Positions 62,913 to 64,000 of a stretch of 64,000 nt of DNA are shown one piece after another (the stretch's first letter is position 1; every line of letters begins with the position of its first letter). Made by a program: the position numbers and the translations under genes. Source of the DNA: Calothrix sp. NIES-2098 (GTDB taxonomy: Bacteria; Cyanobacteriota; Cyanobacteriia; Cyanobacteriales; Nostocaceae); the NCBI GenBank assembly GCA_002368175.1, contig AP018172.1, positions 7,505,001 through 7,569,000 on the forward strand, written 5' to 3'. The notes under the pieces are model-generated. The model saw only the letters and a program-made list of their open reading frames with translations. It was not told where the DNA came from and searched no databases.

Positions 62913-64000
62913 ATGACCAAACCCAAGAAAAAATCTCAAAAATCAAAAAAGCGATCGCAATCCGAAACACCTACCCTTAGCCTTAAAGAACGGCTAGCCC
63001 AAAAGCGCAAAGCCAACCTAGCACGCAAAGAATTCACCAGTTTATTCACCGCCGCCACTGTTGGCGGTGTCTTCTTAGGCATACTACTGTTTTTTGTAGC
63101 TGGAATTAAACTAGCAGTTCCTGGTGCTTTAGCAATTCCTACCTTTGTCCTATCTTACAAATATCCCCGCCAAGCTCTATATGCCTTTCTAATTTACGTT
63201 CCCTTGGGGGGTACTATCACTTACTATCTTGGCAGTAGCCCGATACTGCAATTGGCTAAAGATGCTTTTTATGTTCCTGCTGTGGTTGGACTTTGGCAAA
63301 CTTGTCGCAAGCAAGGATTACCCTTCATCCTTCCTCCAGCCATTAAAACTCCACTATTGATTTTATTGACATTTTGCTTACTAACACTAGTGTTTATTAA
63401 TGGCGGGCAGCAGTTCAACCCACCAAAAGTAGGATTACTAGAACAAGCACCAAATGAATTTCCTATAGGGTTAGGTATTTTAGGATTAAAAGTATTCTTG
63501 GGTTATGTACCTCTAATTACCTGTGCTTATTATTTAGTTCGTAATCAAAAAGATTTACTATTTTTATCGCGCTTACAAGTTGTCTTAACACTTATTTGTT
63601 GTGTCCTCGGATTTATTCAATATTTATTACTACTAACTGGTATCTGCCAAGGTACTAGAGGTCTGGAAGGAGATGCCTTATTTAGAGCAACATTAGAGGC
63701 GCGGTGTTATTTTGGTGGCTCCCTTCTATATAGCCCAGAAGAAGGAGTTATTCGCCTACCAGGAACCTTTGTAGCCCCTTGGCAATGGGCATGGTTTTTA
63801 ATTGCTAGTACTTTTTTCACCTTTGCTACTGGCTTCAGCGATCCTTCGATAATTTGGCGGATTATCAGTTTAGCTTCCTTGGCTTCAGTATTTATTAATG
63901 CTGTGATTTCTGGGCAGAGAATTGCTTTAGGTTTAGTGCCAGTTTGCTTCGTAGCTTTGCTATTTCTTACAGGTCAAATTGCCAACCTTAAACGTTTTAT
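62913..64000 (+). CDS. O-antigen-ligase-like polytopic membrane protein, 5' part
   Basis: 362 residues to the window end, open at 3'. N-terminus is highly basic (KPKKKSQKSKKRSQS), then at least eight hydrophobic segments, with LGILLFFVAGIKLAVPGALAI and the loop ISGQRIALGLVPVCFVALLFL. The segment RLPGTFVAPWQWAWFLIA resembles the family of polysaccharide polymerases/ligases (O-antigen ligase domain, HpsL-like). Function is a guess: export or polymerisation of extracellular polysaccharide. Start ATG 62913 follows the repeat; no ribosome site. Confidence 0.75.
   Translation, partial: MTKPKKKSQKSKKRSQSETPTLSLKERLAQKRKANLARKEFTSLFTAATVGGVFLGILLFFVAGIKLAVPGALAIPTFVLSYKYPRQALYAFLIYVPLGGTITYYLGSSPILQLAKDAFYVPAVVGLWQTCRKQGLPFILPPAIKTPLLILLTFCLLTLVFINGGQQFNPPKVGLLEQAPNEFPIGLGILGLKVFLGYVPLITCAYYLVRNQKDLLFLSRLQVVLTLICCVLGFIQYLLLLTGICQGTRGLEGDALFRATLEARCYFGGSLLYSPEEGVIRLPGTFVAPWQWAWFLIASTFFTFATGFSDPSIIWRIISLASLASVFINAVISGQRIALGLVPVCFVALLFLTGQIANLKRF

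Overview
The window comes from a filamentous (Nostocales-type) cyanobacterium. It carries phycocyanin genes, heme oxygenase, cyanobacterial carotenoid genes (crtP-crtB), many HIP1 sites (GCGATCGC) and the heptanucleotide tandem repeats typical of heterocystous strains. Three phycocyanin loci, one of them almost free of sulfur amino acids, recall Calothrix/Tolypothrix (Fremyella) PCC 7601, which does chromatic acclimation and has cpc1, cpc2 and cpc3. That assignment is inference, not proof.

Layout. 1-1.6 kb: tail of a first phycocyanin operon (two rod linkers and the capping linker, cpc2-like). 3.6-6.6 kb: cpcB1-cpcA1, a strong hairpin, then the bilin lyase genes cpcE-cpcF. 6.7-10.5 kb, opposite strand: cpcB3-A3-H3-I3-D3, whose five proteins hold only initiator methionines and bilin-binding cysteines. 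11-17.9 kb: small enzymes and regulators (SnoaL-like, cupin/HxlR divergent pair, CpcS/CpeS-type lyase overlapping a putative zinc protein, GFA protein, two orphan proteins, a Rieske oxygenase). 17.9-27.5 kb, minus strand: a sugar-uptake block (two tandem substrate-binding proteins, ABC ATPase and permease, SLH/OprB porin, MFS sugar porter, aldose epimerase), matching the frt/oprB/glcP type of cluster. 28.4-35 kb: an inositol oxygenase gene behind twin palindromes, then a decaying region with an IS701-like element, broken xanthine dehydrogenase genes (two separate xdhB 5' ends) and a truncated EamA permease.

35-50 kb: housekeeping and envelope genes (rhodanese-like protein without cysteine, mutL, nagZ, rlpA-like), the carotenoid pair crtP-crtB, tRNA-Ser(GCT), an amino-acid-type binding protein, an outer-membrane barrel, a class A beta-lactamase-like protein divergent from a cell-wall NlpC/P60 peptidase, a GT2 glycosyltransferase, an MFS exporter and tRNA-Arg(ACG). 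50-64 kb: moaC, a run of small conserved genes, an ABA4-like membrane protein, a large exported protein, a GT39-type glycosyltransferase, a CobW-type GTPase, a CHAT-domain remnant with a 12 x 21-bp repeat, ho1, glmM and the start of an O-antigen-ligase-like membrane protein.

How it fits together: ho1 makes biliverdin, the precursor of the bilins that CpcE/F and the CpcS-type lyase would attach to the phycocyanins. The linkers then assemble rods whose composition can be switched between operons. The most striking feature is the sulfur-sparing cpc3 operon, known in principle from PCC 7601; its upstream palindrome, the twin operators before the inositol oxygenase gene and the heptad-repeat ORF are the less explained items. 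No clearly new defence or signalling system was seen.
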